Origin: Eleginops maclovinus
Taxonomy: Eukaryota; Chordata; Actinopteri; Perciformes; Eleginopidae
Length of the DNA: 64,000 bases
Direction: 5' to 3'
NCBI RefSeq assembly: GCF_036324505.1
Contig: NC_086363.1
Location: 5,019,155-5,083,154 of the forward strand
The position numbers and the translations under genes were made by a program. Under the pieces are notes generated by a model. That model searched no databases. It was not told the origin of the DNA and worked only from the letters and a program-made list of their open reading frames with translations. How positions within the stretch are numbered: position 1 is the stretch's first letter; the number at the start of each line of letters is the position of its first letter. Below, piece by piece: positions 14,011 to 27,800 of the stretch.

Positions 14011-17000
14011 TTTATTTGTTGAGGTTGTTTCTAATGCAGCTGTGCTCGCAACACTTCCACTAATCCATGACAAAAGAGCTTCCAAGGTAATTCAATATGT
14101 TTCCTTCCCTGCAGTTGCTAACACTTACAGGATTAAGATAGTCTTATAAGCTTCATTCACACAATTGTTTATTTAATTTTGGATATTGTTGTGGTATTTC
14201 ATGCATTATTGATGGCCATGGGTAGCATTTTGTCTGGTTCCTTACCTTAAACATTAGAGGTTATGTTGCTTTTCTGCTTTATCTTGAGCAGGTATAAAGG
14301 AAACAGTGAGCTGACAGGAGATCCCTCTGTAATACCTCGCCTCAGAGGGCAGTTGAGAGGTTAAATCATGTTGCAGAGAATCTACTCTGTCCACATATTG
14401 TATTGACTATAACAGATCCATACAAGCTTTTTGTCTTTTCCCAAAGCTAAGAGTTCTGGGGAAGTAAGAATGCAGCCTTATTTCATCACGTATACGTCCC
14501 TTATACTTCAAAATATATTAAGTGGTCTGAGACAGTTTTTAAACAAAATCAATCCATCAAAAATGTGTTTCACTCCTTTTACCACCCCTTATCAGGTTGT
14601 TGTCACTTGACTTTCAGTCCAAGTGTTCCCTGTCAGTGTGCAAGTGCCACTTAAAGCATGAAGGATCTTGTTGCAATCAGTTTCCTGTCGGCACTTGATC
14701 ATGAAGGATCTTCCGAAAGTAATATGCAGATGTGCTGAAGCAGCTCCATAAGGAACTGAATCTGTCTAGATAAAACACAGAATGCAAAAGATACACTGGT
14801 ACTCCTTTAATGTTTGAGAATTATATATAACGTGTGTCTGAATGCATCAGAAGTAAATGCTTAGCAACTAATGGTTATTTTTGTAGTTGTACCGTTGCTC
14901 TTGGTGATATTCTTCAGTCTTTACAGGTTCAAAATATATCTTGATGCACAACAATCATCTGAAGAATCAATGAATCGTAATGGAATGAAGCTTGTTTGGT
15001 CGAATAAACAACTAGAATATTAAAACCCCTGCATGATACTTGAATGCCATTAATCTGTCTGCTCTTTATCGCTAAACTGTCCCTGTGTGGACGGCTTGGA
15101 GCTGCATGGTTCAGAGGAGGTCATTTTGTTTCCTTTCCCTCCAAATGTGTTACCCAGGAATCCCTGTGCAGACATCCTCCGGGCCACGGCTGACATTTTC
15201 TCTCTCTGCAGGATGTATACCCTCTTAATTATAGCCGCAGTGATGGCCTTATCGGTCCCGAGATCCCCACATTTATCACCAAAAAATATATAACTGTTCC
15301 TGTTTCAGGCTGAGGAATTCAAAAGGAGGGTCTATTCAGTTGTTCCAGTTGTTGTATTTATAGCTTAACCTTAATTTTAATACTTCCTTTAATTCCCTTT
15401 AATCAGCTTTTGAGGATGATTTTACTTTGCCTTTGGGGGAATATTATTCTCCTACATACACTTCGCTGTCAATCAGATGCTTCTTTCAGCCTTGCATAAG
15501 TAGTACTCAAACAATCACTGAGGGACCGAGGCGATGGCATCAGCATTGCTGCTGAAGCCGTCCTGTTGCCCACTGGTATCATTAAACCTTAATCAACTCC
15601 AAAGTCGTTGTCCCCCCATAACCCTCCTGTCTGCCCGTCTGCCTGCCAGCCTACTGGCTGGTCCGTGCGTGGTGATAGCGATGTAATCAGACGCCTATGA
15701 TCCCACAGGGGGGGGGGAATAGCGTAGCTTGCAATAAATCTGATGGGATCTTCTTACTTTAGACTGTAGCTAAAGTTATAACAGAGACACAGGCTCACAT
15801 CCCAAAAGAAGAGGAAAAGAGATATATATTTTAGCGCCTTGTGTAGTTTCAAAGTGACGCTCCTTGAGTTATCTTTTGATTGTGTGTCGCTTCCTTCATT
15901 TTAGGAAGGTGTTTTGACGTCAATTTGTAATCCACTCCCCAGTGAGGATGGTCTTAATTTTTTGATATTGAATATTGAGTTTCTTCCTTCTGTCCAACCA
16001 CAGTTTCAGCGATGATGCAAACTTGTATGACTAATAATGCAACATATATTTATATATATAGCTGTATGTTTTATACTGACTACTGTGACTAATCTAATGC
16101 AACTATGACTCAAAGTGTTGATCCCTCCATGTGAAGGAGAACATCCTCCGAGGCACAGGAGGCGATGAATTTGAATTGTTCTACCTTATCCGAGATAAAA
16201 AAATCTGCATTTTGTGATCTTCAAATATTTCCCTAAAATCCTGTCAGCTGTCGTCAGCCGTCGTTAAACCTGTTGTGAAAACCCGTTTTGACTGTAGGGG
16301 CAGGAGTGAATTGTTCATGACAGCGGAAGCCATTAAAGTAATTTGAGCAGCTGTCTCCACAGACCATCAAGGTCTTGTTAGAATCGTATTATTATATTGA
16401 TTCTGAAGTGGAGCCCGAAGCTGCCTGTGCCCTTGCTTATGGCAGACAGCCAGGATGTGTTTATTTTCAACAAGAGAGAGGAACAGGGTGACAGCAGACT
16501 GATGGCCGGAGAGGTAAAAGCAGACGGCTTGTCAGTTTGAGTCTTGGCTGGGAACATCTTGTCTTGGGAGGTGGATGTGATATGCTTTTGGAGCCTTTTA
16601 TTCTTTGAGCAATGCACTTAGCTGACGAAGAAAAACCACCACGTTTAAGGTTTAAGCCACCTCTATAAATCCAGAGAGTCAAAGTTATTCTTCACTGTTT
16701 CACAAACTGGCTTTGTTTCATGCTTTTATTAGTTAGTTCTCCAGAGCTTTTGCCTAGTCCTTTATCTCCAATGTTTCTGCAATACCTGTTTCATCCTGGT
16801 AAAGATTGGTGGTGTGTAAGATGGAAGGAAAACATTTAAATAACTCTAGCATGATGCATTTTATAAATATATTAGAATCCAAACAACCAATCCTTATATT
16901 TCTTAGAAACGTACTGATGGTCCTGATGTGGGAGCGGGAAAAAAAAAACTGCATTTGAGCTGCTTTGTTATGTAAAATATGCTTTTGCTGCTTTGCTCAT

Positions 17001-17040
17001 CTAAAGCAGTTCAATTTCTCTATAGCAGATATACAGTACT

Positions 17041-17064
17041 CACTCACTCACTCACTCACTCACT
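17041..17064. repeat. (CACT)6 microsatellite
   Basis: Six perfect CACT units lying just before the TTAA-flanked MITE. Confidence 0.95.
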
Positions 17065-17077
17065 GGGTTTTTCCTCC

Positions 17078-17422
17078 TTAAAGAGGCCATATTATGCTAA
17101 TGTCCAGGTTCATATTTGTATTTTTTGGCTCTTCTGTGGGACATGTCTCCATGCTTTAATGTTCAAAAATGTCTTTATTTTTCTACTGCCTGTGCTTAGC
17201 CTATCATGTTCAATGTATTGGAGCTCCAGCGTTACATAGTGATGTCATTGTGTTACAGAAGTAAACAAAGGAGTCCAATGGAGGCGTGTCAAGCAGGGAA
17301 GGGAGGGAGTGGGCGGGAGATAAACTCCCTCTGGAAGGAACACAGATTTTAGCCTTTGCAGACCATTTACATGCACAAAAACCAACAGACCCTTTAATAA
17401 AGGTATAATGGGGCCTCTTTAA
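17078..17422. mobile_element. MITE with AGAGGCC terminal inverted repeats and TTAA ends
   Basis: The left end reads TTAAAGAGGCCATATTATG and the reverse complement of the right end reads TTAAAGAGGCCCCATTATAC, giving imperfect inverted repeats of about 20 bp over a 345-bp element. TTAA stands at both ends, as expected for piggyBac-type target duplication, although it could equally be part of the repeat. There is no transposase frame. Two more copies of the family occur in this window (18280 and 32549), which supports a real mobile family. The superfamily assignment is inference. Confidence 0.7.
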
Positions 17423-18279
17423 AGGTTTTGTGCTGTAAATAATAACATGTTCTCAGTCAAATTATCAAGCATAAAACGATTACTAGATACTGTTTCTGAT
17501 TTTCTGGACATGAATATACACATAATTGACATGCTACTCGCACCAGAAACTATTAGCAATGTCATTTTTAAATGTAAATATCACTTTATCTTTCATGATT
17601 CAAAATCTGTCAAAGAGAAGATCCATACAGGATGTGAAGTACGTGTTTAAAGCACTGCACATTAAGTCTGTTGTTGAAGTGTGTGCAGTACTCTTTGACC
17701 TGGTGTGGGTGCCTGTGAGAGTTGTACTCCACTAACAGCTAGTGTATGAATACACTCTTAAAGCTGAAAGGGTCTGCACATCACATGATGACATATTATG
17801 TGCAGTAATGAACACTGTAAAAAAAAACATGTGTGGCCACCTCTCTCTTCCTCTTCATTATTAGGTCCAGGGTAACGCTGCTTTGTTGTGTGCTACTCTT
17901 GTGATATCTGTCTCCAGAGCGACCAACTTCTCACATCCCACTCTCTGACACAAACAAAGAAGCATCTGTGCAGAGAGGGGGTGTCAACTTCGCAATCAAA
18001 ACAACAGATCTGACTACTACAGTGCAAAGTGGGCGTCGTGTTTCATTTAACAACTGTACAGCTGTGATATCACCCCAAAGGCACGTGCTGCTCCTGCTGA
18101 ACCTCATCGGCTTATATCAAAGGATTTGATGTGACTCAGTTTTGAATTGGTCCTCCCACTTTATGCTGCTGTAGTAACTTTTGTGGATATTTCTTACCAT
18201 GTACAGTAACAAAAAGGATGGATCTACAGTATTTTGCATCTTTTATAGTCCCATAAAAAGCATTCCTTGATGTTTTTAT

Positions 18280-18440
18280 TTAAAGAGGCCCTTTTATGGT
18301 TTTCAGGGTTTTCAATGTCCTGTAGTGTGTTATATAGGTTTTAATGCATGTAAATGGTTTGCAACGGGTAAAATCTCAAAGTTCACACCAGAGGGAGTCT
18401 CTCTTTCACAGGCAGCCTCTTTGGAAAGGTCGGCTTTCGA
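18280..18440. mobile_element. fragment of the same TTAA-flanked MITE family, opposite orientation
   Basis: It begins TTAAAGAGGCCCTTTTATGG and continues with GTGCATGTAAATGG-like and AGAGGGAGT motifs. These match the reverse complement of the right half of the 17078-17422 copy, which also has GCATGTAAATGG and AGAGGGAGTTTATC. The far end is not recognisable. Confidence 0.6.
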
Positions 18441-18757
18441 AGTTTTGGTCTTAATAAGCTGTAATGAAGTAAGCTGAACTTGATGATGATTGAAATGAGA
18501 TGGTGTAAAAATAGTGCTAAGATGCAACCTAAAGGGATGCAGACCCTTACTTGAGAAACATGGCACATACTGTGTAAAATGCAAAGTGTAAAAGAGATCT
18601 AATCTGCTGATGGTTTATTGAAATGTTGAATGTAGTGTATTTCATCATTAATCTTTGAGTATGTCTTGCTTCAAATGGGATGGCTTTAAAGTTTCACCAC
18701 TGCCCTGATTTGAACATACCTCCCTCTCTTTCCCTTCCGGCCTGCCTCTCTCTGCAG

Positions 18758-18854
18758 ATTGAAGACATTGTCACTCTCATCCAGGATGAAGAGGAGGGTG
18801 TGCCCATCAGAACTGTCAAAAGCTTCATGACCAAAATCCCCAGTGTTGTCACAG
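18758..18854 (+). CDS. rgs6: rgs6 exon a (start of DEP domain)
   Basis: Preceded by a pyrimidine tract and TGCAG, followed by GTAAGA. It encodes [16 protein letters not shown], the start of the DEP domain. It enters in phase 0 with Ile-Glu-Asp-Ile, so a coding exon must lie upstream, and leaves in phase 1. Confidence 0.95.
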
Positions 18855-21800
18855 GTAAGAAGTAGAGGGAGAAAGAGATGTCAAAGACTGGAAAACCCTG
18901 CAGTGTAGAAATCTGTCAAAAGTGCGAGTCATAACGAACAGCTGTGTTAAAGTGGACTCTTGTTTTCATTTACTTATTCAGTTTAGATGTCTTATACATG
19001 ACCTACCACAGTACTTCTGCCTTTGTTTCTGAGAGGGAACAATATGTAATATAGTAGCTTTAAACATATGAGCAATGCCATTGTTTTTTTTCTGGTAGGA
19101 CATCCCAAAAGTGATATTTTCACAAACATGGAGACCAAAGTAAATAGTAGATAATAGATACGTTATTCATATATACTTGAGTTTCTTTTTACAAATCGTA
19201 TACTTTCCCTTTAATCTCTCCCAAAGAACATTCTGCTTCTCAAGAAACTTCTGGGAGATGATTTGATTCTTTAAAAAAAGGCATGACTGCATAATCTGTC
19301 TGTACATTTTAAACAACAATCCCAGGTGTATATTTAACACGTGTGTTTTGTGGCTGCTTGTAATTCTGGTTCTGTCGAGGCTCCAGCTCTTGTTTTTTTT
19401 AGCGGTGTCTTACTGGAGCATAGCTGGAGGGAAAGTGGGAAGACAACACATAATTAAACATTTGTAAAAGAAAGTGAGTGTGGAAGGAGAATGAGTAAAT
19501 GCTGTCCTCCTACTGTCAAAGTACCCTTGAGCGAGGCACAACAACCTCTGACTGCTGCGGTGGATCTGGGCCTGTAGGTGTGTGCAAGGAAATATCAACA
19601 CAAACCTGCTGGCTGCTGTTCCTTCGATTGATAATCCGAATCACTTCAAAACTCTGGAGCCACGGTGGGAGGCTTTGACACACCCCGAACAAATGGTGGA
19701 AACAAAGAAAGGCTATTATCGTTTTTCTTTCCCTCTGTGTCCTTGCACTTATGGAAAATGCATCAGCTCAATATGCCATAAGCAGAGCATATCAATAAAT
19801 GCAATTACTCCAGCGGCGGATGGATTTGTAGAACAGCAGCTCAAATGTTTGCAGCTGAGAGCCGGGGGCCAGAAAACCAATGAATGATGGAGAATTAAAA
19901 CACGACTCCCCTGGGACTGAAGAAGGACAAATGAGATTATTCTCTCCCTGACATTAAACATAGCTGTTTAGTATCTTCTTTACCTATTTTAAAAGATCGA
20001 TACTCTAAATATTGCTGTTCTGAATGTAAGAACGACTATTCCTCGTTGTTTGTTTCAAGATAACTCCTTGAGATAAGGAAGTCAAAATGTGTATTTCTTA
20101 AAAACTATATATAATTGGTTTAAGAAATTAAGACATTTTATTTAAAGGTGAATTAATGATTTACATTTGGTTCAAAAGATGCGGGATGAAAAAAACCTTC
20201 TCATTTATTTTTTACTGCCTTAATAATTGTTTTTGATCATGTTCTTTTATGACCCCATACACTTTCTAACATCTGTCTTTTCCCTCTGTCCTGTCTCAGG
20301 TACAGATATTGTTCAATGGATGATGAAGAACCTGGCCATAGAGGATCCAGGTAATGTCTGACAGATGAAAACACCCTGTTGAATAATGACCTTATTAAAT
20401 GAAACAGCCTCCCATGACAACAAAAGCTGCTTTACTTACAAACAAAAACAAAATACTGCACTCAATCTACTGGGCGCAGAATTTCCCTGTTTTAGATTAT
20501 TGCAGGCACACATAACCTATGAGTTGGCCATTATGTGGCTGTCAAATGTACTGTGAAATTGTATAAATGTGCAATATGAAATACAGGGAAACATGTATCT
20601 TCATGTGGAGAAATTGCTTTAAATGACAGCTAGATGTTTGCACAGCGCAGTTTATGAAAGGTCAAACAGTGTGTGGTAAGCACTTCATGTCTCGTAAAGA
20701 AACATGTTTTAAATGTTATCTTTAAGGAGCATGAAATACATACCGCCATGTTTGAAATCGACACAAGATTTTTGAACCTTTTAACAGAAAATGTGGTTTG
20801 CATGAGTTGGCAACATTGGCAAATACAGCGAAGAATGAGCAAGGAAAAAATAAGCTCAACTTCAAAAGAAACCTCTGGCTATATTTTGCTTTCGATCTGT
20901 TGTGTGTTGACCCGACCCGAGGCATGGTGGTGGGAGAGAAGTGTTTATTGTTGGTGTGAGATCCCACAGCCTGGACATTGAATCTTTGAGTCATCCATGT
21001 TCATCCTCCCCGCAGTCAAACCAACCCTGGGCTGAAATCCACAGTACAGTACTTTAAACGTGACGAATAAACATTCATTTACATGTTTGGACATTCATAT
21101 ATTCCGTCAGGTCCTTCATTTATTGTAGTTATTTCCAAATGCTCGTTCATCAGGCGTTTCTATTTTAATGCCAATGTCCTGGTATTACCACAGCTTAATT
21201 GATTACATTAGATATTGTGTCACAGATAATATGTGAAGAGCTGAGGGTGATTAGTCCTCCTTGTTCTCGTCCTGTCACAGCTGAGGCCATGCACATCGGG
21301 AGTCTCATCGCAGCTCAGGGGTACTTCTTCCCCATCTCAGACCACGTCCTGTCCCTCAAAGACGACGGTACCTTCTACCGCTTTCAGGTGAGCAGAGGAG
21401 GCCACAGGAGAAGTGGAAACAGTTAGTGTCAATAGATCATGTCGAGTTAGATTAAACAGAACTCAGAATCAGAAATCCTTTATTCGTCCCACTGCGGGGG
21501 AAATTAATTACTTAAAAGCAAAGGGAGAGTGCAGACTTAAGGCAAAAATAATATTAGTAGAGTAGCAGACATTAGAGGTGCAACCGCTGAGAGATGTCCG
21601 CAGGGTAGTACACTTCTATGGTAGTAATTAGCACATACAAAGTAACTGTAGTGACTGTATTAAAGTGTAAAAAGTGTATATGGCACGCAGCCATCTCTCA
21701 ACAGTGGTGTTGCAGTCTGAGTATTGTAGTATCAGGCAGTTAGAACGTGAGTAAATACATTAAATATTGCACATAGTAGTGATATTACTTCCCAGTGGTG

Positions 21801-24800
21801 TTATAGTCTGTATTGTGTGGCCGTCTACCAGGGACCGTTATGATTGACCAGTCTAGACTGATCATCAGCATGCAACCAAGTTAGTTCTGTAAAATTAGGT
21901 TTCTAGTGTTCAATACTCAGTGTTAATCTGATAGGTTTAGGGTTACATTGTCTGTTAGCGATCCTGAAATATGTAATAGACTCTTTGTTGAAGGTCTCTT
22001 TCGTCACCTGATACTGAGTGGTGTATCAAATGTTGCCATGAAGGCCAACACATTGATTTTTTAAAACGTTGTTAACATTTCCATGCACTATGAGGTCATT
22101 CCTAAGAGTAGTATTTAGTTCTTTATGTGACCGAAGATTACATTTGGAAAGACACTTGCTGAATTAGTCTTACCCTTAAATAGATTAACTTTCAGTGCAC
22201 AATACTAACAGTGTTCCAGATATTCAATGCTTTGTTTCAACATAACACAGAAAGATAAATGGAACAATAATCACTTTAAGACAGGAAGACACATACAAAC
22301 TCAGACCTATCTGTGTAGTAAAAATGTTTGTTGTAGCCAAAATATTTCTGTCAGTCTTCTTTCATTTAGCGTGCTCCTCAAAATCAACACTTTGGTGCTT
22401 GACCAAAAACCTTAAATACCAGAAGTAATTTCATTCTCATCAACCTTATCTGCTCTTTGTGTCTTGAGCTACTTTGCAACAGTAGCATGCTAACACTCAG
22501 ATGGTGGAAATGATAAACTTCATTGTCTGAATTATTGTCAGAATGCTAGCCGAGTGACATTAGCATTAAGCTCAAAGCATAGCGTCTGTTGACTCTTAAT
22601 TGTGTTGATGTTAAACATAACAGCCTTTATGAATCATGTTGGGTTTCACCAGGACATCTTAGCTGCTGAAAAATAGCTTTACACATGGGGACAAAAGAAA
22701 AGGTGGCTTTTCTATGAATGGCCCTTTATTATAAACGGATTACAATCATAGTTGTTCTCCAATGTCCTGTGCCTTTCAAATCAGCCCTAGACTCAAAGTA
22801 ATCCCTTCCTCATCCAGCAATATAGTGTGAGAGATATGAGAAAGAGAGGTTAATCTGATCGTGGAGGCGCTTACATTTCATAAAGACCTAATAACCTTAA
22901 GATTACTTCTTCTGTTAGGGAATTACAACACACTGATCTCGATCTTGATGAGAAAATTCCCTGTCTGCAGCTTCTTCAGTACTATGTTGGGGTCCTGTGA
23001 CCCTATTAAAAATGAATGGTGATCTGTTCAAATATTCATCAAGCGAGCGAGTGAAGCAGGGCGGGGGTTTGGTGTGAGTAAGAGGATACCCAAAGCCTGA
23101 CTGAGACACAAAGTGTAGTGGAGTTACAGCCTCGTCAAGGGGCAAAAAAGCAAAGGGAAGCATGCTGACATTTTACTCCTCCTCCATTGTTCGCAGATGA
23201 GACTGTGGCATTGAAGTCACAGATTCATTAAGCCAGACTGTTTTATCCAGAACTTCCCTAATTAAAAATGTGAAACAATGTTATGACATTCCTCAGTGGG
23301 GAACGGCGGGGCGGCACGTGGCGAGATTAAAATGATCTCTGTGTAGCATCTTCCTTCCTTCCTATTCAGCGAGTTGTTGGAGGGCTGATTTTTCCACCGG
23401 AGCTGGATGAGCAGTTTAATTAAAGGAGACGGCAGTGCACATTATCGTGCTTTGACCTTGGTTCTCCTCCTTCAAAGTGAAGTGGGAGAGAAGTCAAGAG
23501 GAGCAGAGAGAAAGGGGAGGGATGTTCGTCAGGAAAAGATTCATGAAGATCATTCAGTAGTGTTTTATATTCCAGGAAAACTATTCAAAGAGGAACGGGA
23601 ACAGGAAAACAATTAACCATTTCTATTTTTGTGGAAACAACTATAAAGCTTTTGAAACTGCGATTCAAATCTCCTAACAGGTATCTGAAACATCATCCTA
23701 TCAGCATATGTTCCTCTCCTGCTGGTTTTATTATTCTGCTTCCCAGGTGTTTGTTTTGCTGCTTTTCATTGCTACTCATTTTGTTGTGTTGCTGCAGTAC
23801 TCCCACGCCCCTGCAACATCCCAGGATGCCTCTAACCAGGGAAAAAAATGCATTAGGAGTCAGCTGTTCTTGAATCTGTTCAATACTGAAACAATACAAA
23901 TATTTTGATTGCATCCCACATAGTGGTGCGAAGCAATCAGGTGAAGTGATGTGTCTCGAGGCGAAACAACAATCTCACAAAGGTCGTCATCTCTTCAGAG
24001 TTTGTCGGAAAGTTTTGAAAGTGTACATGCAGCTGCAAGGATTTGACCCGGTGTTTGAAATACTATCCACTGGTTTACCCACAATATCCCACTCTCACCT
24101 TCTCACTTTTTTCCTTTAGGCTCCATATTTCTGGCCGTCCAACTGCTGGGAGCCTGAGAACACAGACTATGGTAAGAGAAACACATTTACATTTTTCATA
24201 TTTTCTTTCCTTCACATTTTTGCGATAAGTCATCAGATTGATTATTCTAAAATAGTGTTTAAAGGAAAAAAATAAGCATCATCGAGTGGCATAAAAACAG
24301 TAAAGTGGGAGTGCTGAAAGAACTGTTCACTATCTATGTCTTAATTGATTTTACATTCAATCCACAACACTATAACGTGTTTGAGGCTAAAATAGAGGCA
24401 ATTCTCTTACAAATTCAGCCCAACACAATTACAAATATAACTGTTAGATTTACTGGAAGACTTCTCTATATAAGGACCTTGTATGTGAATCAATCCCAAA
24501 ACATGCTTTCTACAAATCCTTGTTTATCCACTATTTCTTAATGCTCTTAATGTTCATTTTTGTAAAGCTTTGAGTTACCTTGTGTTGAAAGGTGATATAT
24601 AAATAAACTTCCCTTACAGCGACAAATAAGGCTGGCCGATACAACGATAACAGTATGTATCGCGATAGGCACGTAATCAGTATCAATAAAAAAATGCGTT
24701 CAATATTTTTCTTTTCTTCGTTGGAAGAAACCAGAGCAAAGAGTCCCCTCCGCTTTGAACCAGAGTGTTACCTTTCTTTGCCGCTGGTATCTAGGCTCCG

Positions 24801-27800
24801 TAGCTGGGATGCTCATTGTGACTCTGACTAGGCTCGTTGTTCGTTGCCGGTAACCAGCTGTCCACCAGCACTTGGAGCACAGTCCTATTCGACAACGGCC
24901 AACAACATCTGTCGCTGCAACACCGCAAAAGCAGCAGCAGACCACTATGGAGAGGTACCTGGCATCAGTACCGATGCCTTGATAACTGAGGTGATTAAAA
25001 TAGATGGATAGAATCGGAGGATGAAACCCTCTTTATTGTCACATACATGCACACAGCAGAGCACACACAGTGAAGTTGGTCCTCTGCATTTAACCCATCC
25101 TAGTACTAGGAGCAATGGGCAGCCCGGGGAGCAATGGGGACGGGGGACTGGAGGTGTCTGGTGCCTTGCTCAAGGGCACCACAGCAGGGCCTAGGAGGTG
25201 AACTGGGACCTCTCCAAGTAGCAGTCCAATTTCCATATTAGTCTGTTCGGAGACTTGAACCGGCGACCCTACGATTCCCAGTCCAAGCCCCTACTTACTG
25301 AGCCACTGCTGGACAGAGGAAGGTTAAGTTTAATTAAAAAATGTTTAATTTTAGTATTTTTTTCTCCCGGTCTTTATTTTAAATAGGTCATAAAAATGAT
25401 CAATAATTATCGATATCGACCGATATGAAACGCTTATATCGTGATACAGTTTTCATCCATATCGCCCAGCCCTAGCGACAAATAATAATTGTGTCACTGT
25501 AAGGGAATATTTGCAGCTTGACTCAATTCCCACAATGTAACTCTTATATTGGGAAAATAACTAAACTATATAGATGCTTATCATTGTTAATACTTGGTGT
25601 GCACTGTAGAATTAGTACATAGGGACTAATAGGTAAAGCTATGACATTTAACAATATAAGCAATATGTTTGTTTGCATAAGATCTAAGACTAAAGACTTT
25701 AAACCATGACTGCAGTTCACATGGAAGAAATAGATCTACTTAAGAAGCACTTTCTTAAAAAAGGGCACATCCAGTATTTATGGGACACCTGAATGTAAGT
25801 ACAAATAACCTACCTCTGCACTGTAGCACTCCTCCGCTCTGTAGAGGGCTTGTCAACATATTTCCTCATTCACCGCTCCACTTTCTGCCCTTCATGCTGT
25901 CACAGAGGCAGAAAGAGTTTAGGGCTTAGTGCCTCTTCACACTTCACCTCATAATCCTAAAGTAACACAGAGGTGGACGGGCAAAACTGATTACACTCTC
26001 CAACCATGGGAGGTGAGGCAGGTAGGGGATCTGAGATGCCTGGTTGAAGGGGAGTGTGTGTGCTGATTAATCCGAGTCCTCTATATCCTCTTTCCTTCTC
26101 ACAGCTATTTACCTGTGCAAGCGGACCATGCAGAACAAGACCAGGCTGGAGTTGGCAGATTATGAGGCGGTGAGTGCTGGATTTTCCATCTTTACACAGA
26201 TCAAATCTTCTGAATATTGATTTTAGTATTGACACTTCTTAGCATTGATATCCGAGTCAAGGTTGGGGCAGAAAAACCTCTTAAAGGTCACATTTGTGTG
26301 TCTTTTCAAGATGATTAAGATTCAAAAAGTGTCCCAAGCTTCTCCTACAGTACAAGATATTCAAGGCATTAAAACGTGCAATAAGGAATAGTGTTTAAAA
26401 TGTGCAAGACACTCAGTGCATCTCAGAAAAATGTCTAAACTGTGCAGTTTTTCAAGACTTGATTTATTTATTTTTAATGTGATTTTTTTCCTTGGAGATT
26501 TTCGACCTCGACAGCTTTCCGTTTCTCTTTCTCTCCAACAGGAGAACCTCGCCAGGCTGCAGAGAGCCTTTGCCAGGAAGTGGGAGTTTATCTACATGCA
26601 GGCTGAGGCCCAGGTCAAGTAAGTGCAATCTGTTACCAAGGCAACTTGTGAAAATACAATGCATGCAGCGATTGTTATTCACACCTTAAGAAAAAAACAC
26701 AAACAACACACTGACCTTAATGTGTGACATCCCATATCATGAGCAGTGAGTGTGTGTGACAGACTCCATTAACCCTCATGTAATGGGATTACTTACAGTG
26801 GGGCAAAAAAGTATTTAGTCAGCCACCAATTGTGCAAGTTCTCCCATTTAAAAAGATGAGAGATGCCTGTAATTTTCATCATAGGTACACCTCAACTATG
26901 AGAGACAGAATGGGGGAAACAATCCAGGAAATCACATTGTAGGATTTGTAATGAATGAATTGGTAAATTCCTCGGTAAAATAAGTATTTGGTCACCTACA
27001 AACAAGCAAGATTTCTGGCTCTTTTAGACCTGTAACTTCTTCTTTAAGAGGCTCCTCTGTCCTCCACTCGTTACCTGTATTAATGGCACCTTTTTGAACT
27101 CGTTATCAGTATAAAAGACACCTGTCCACAACCTCAAACAGTCATACTCCATACTCCACTATGGCCAAGACCAAAGAGCTGTCAAAGGAGACCAGAGACA
27201 AAATTGTAGACCTGCACCAGGCTGGGAAAACTGAATCTGCAATAGGTAAGCAGCTTGGTGTGAAGAAATCAACTGTGGGAGCAATTATTAGAAAATGGAA
27301 GACATACAAGACCACTGCTAATCTCCCTCGATCCGAACACCATACCTACTGTGAAGCATGGGGGTGGAAACATCATGCTTTGGGGCTGTTTTTCTGTAAA
27401 GGGACCAGGACGACTGATCCGTGTAAAGGAAAGAATGAATGGGGCCATGTATCGTGAGATTTTGAGTGAAAACCTCCTTCCATCAGCAAGGGCACTGAAG
27501 ATGAAGCGTGGCTGGGTCTTTCAGCATGACAATGATCCCAAACACACCGCCAGGGCAACGAAGGAGTGGCTTCGTAAGAAGCATTTCAAGCTCCTGGGGT
27601 GGCCTGGCCAGTCTCCAGATCTCAACCCCATAGAAAATCTTTGGAGGGAGTTGAAAGTCCGTGTTGCCTAGCGACAGCCCCAAAACATCATTGCTTTAGA
27701 GGAGATCTGCATGGAGGAATGGGCCAAAATACCAGCAACAGTGTGTGAAACCTTGTGAAGACTTACAGAAAACGTTTGACCTCTGTCATTGCCAACAAAG

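Larger units (their letters stand above)
1..18757. other. non-coding stretch upstream of first visible rgs6 exon (5' intron or flank)
   Basis: No open frame here resembles a known protein, and none has convincing paired splice sites. Vertebrate RGS6 has very large 5' introns, and the first exon seen in the window (18758) begins in mid-protein, so this is best read as 5' intron or flank of rgs6. It contains a LINE remnant near 528-680, a tRNA-derived SINE near 10375-10545, GT arrays at 12494-12535 and near 13970-14010, a CACT repeat at 17041-17064, and TTAA-flanked MITEs at 17078-17422 and 18280-18440. I looked for an exon ending in the expected Tyr-Cys-Lys codons before a donor and did not find one, so the N-terminal exon is probably outside the window. 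Confidence 0.6.

Noticed and set aside
16050..16064. TATA-rich stretch as a promoter
   Set aside because: Low-complexity ATATATTTATATATA with no nearby first exon or start-site signals.
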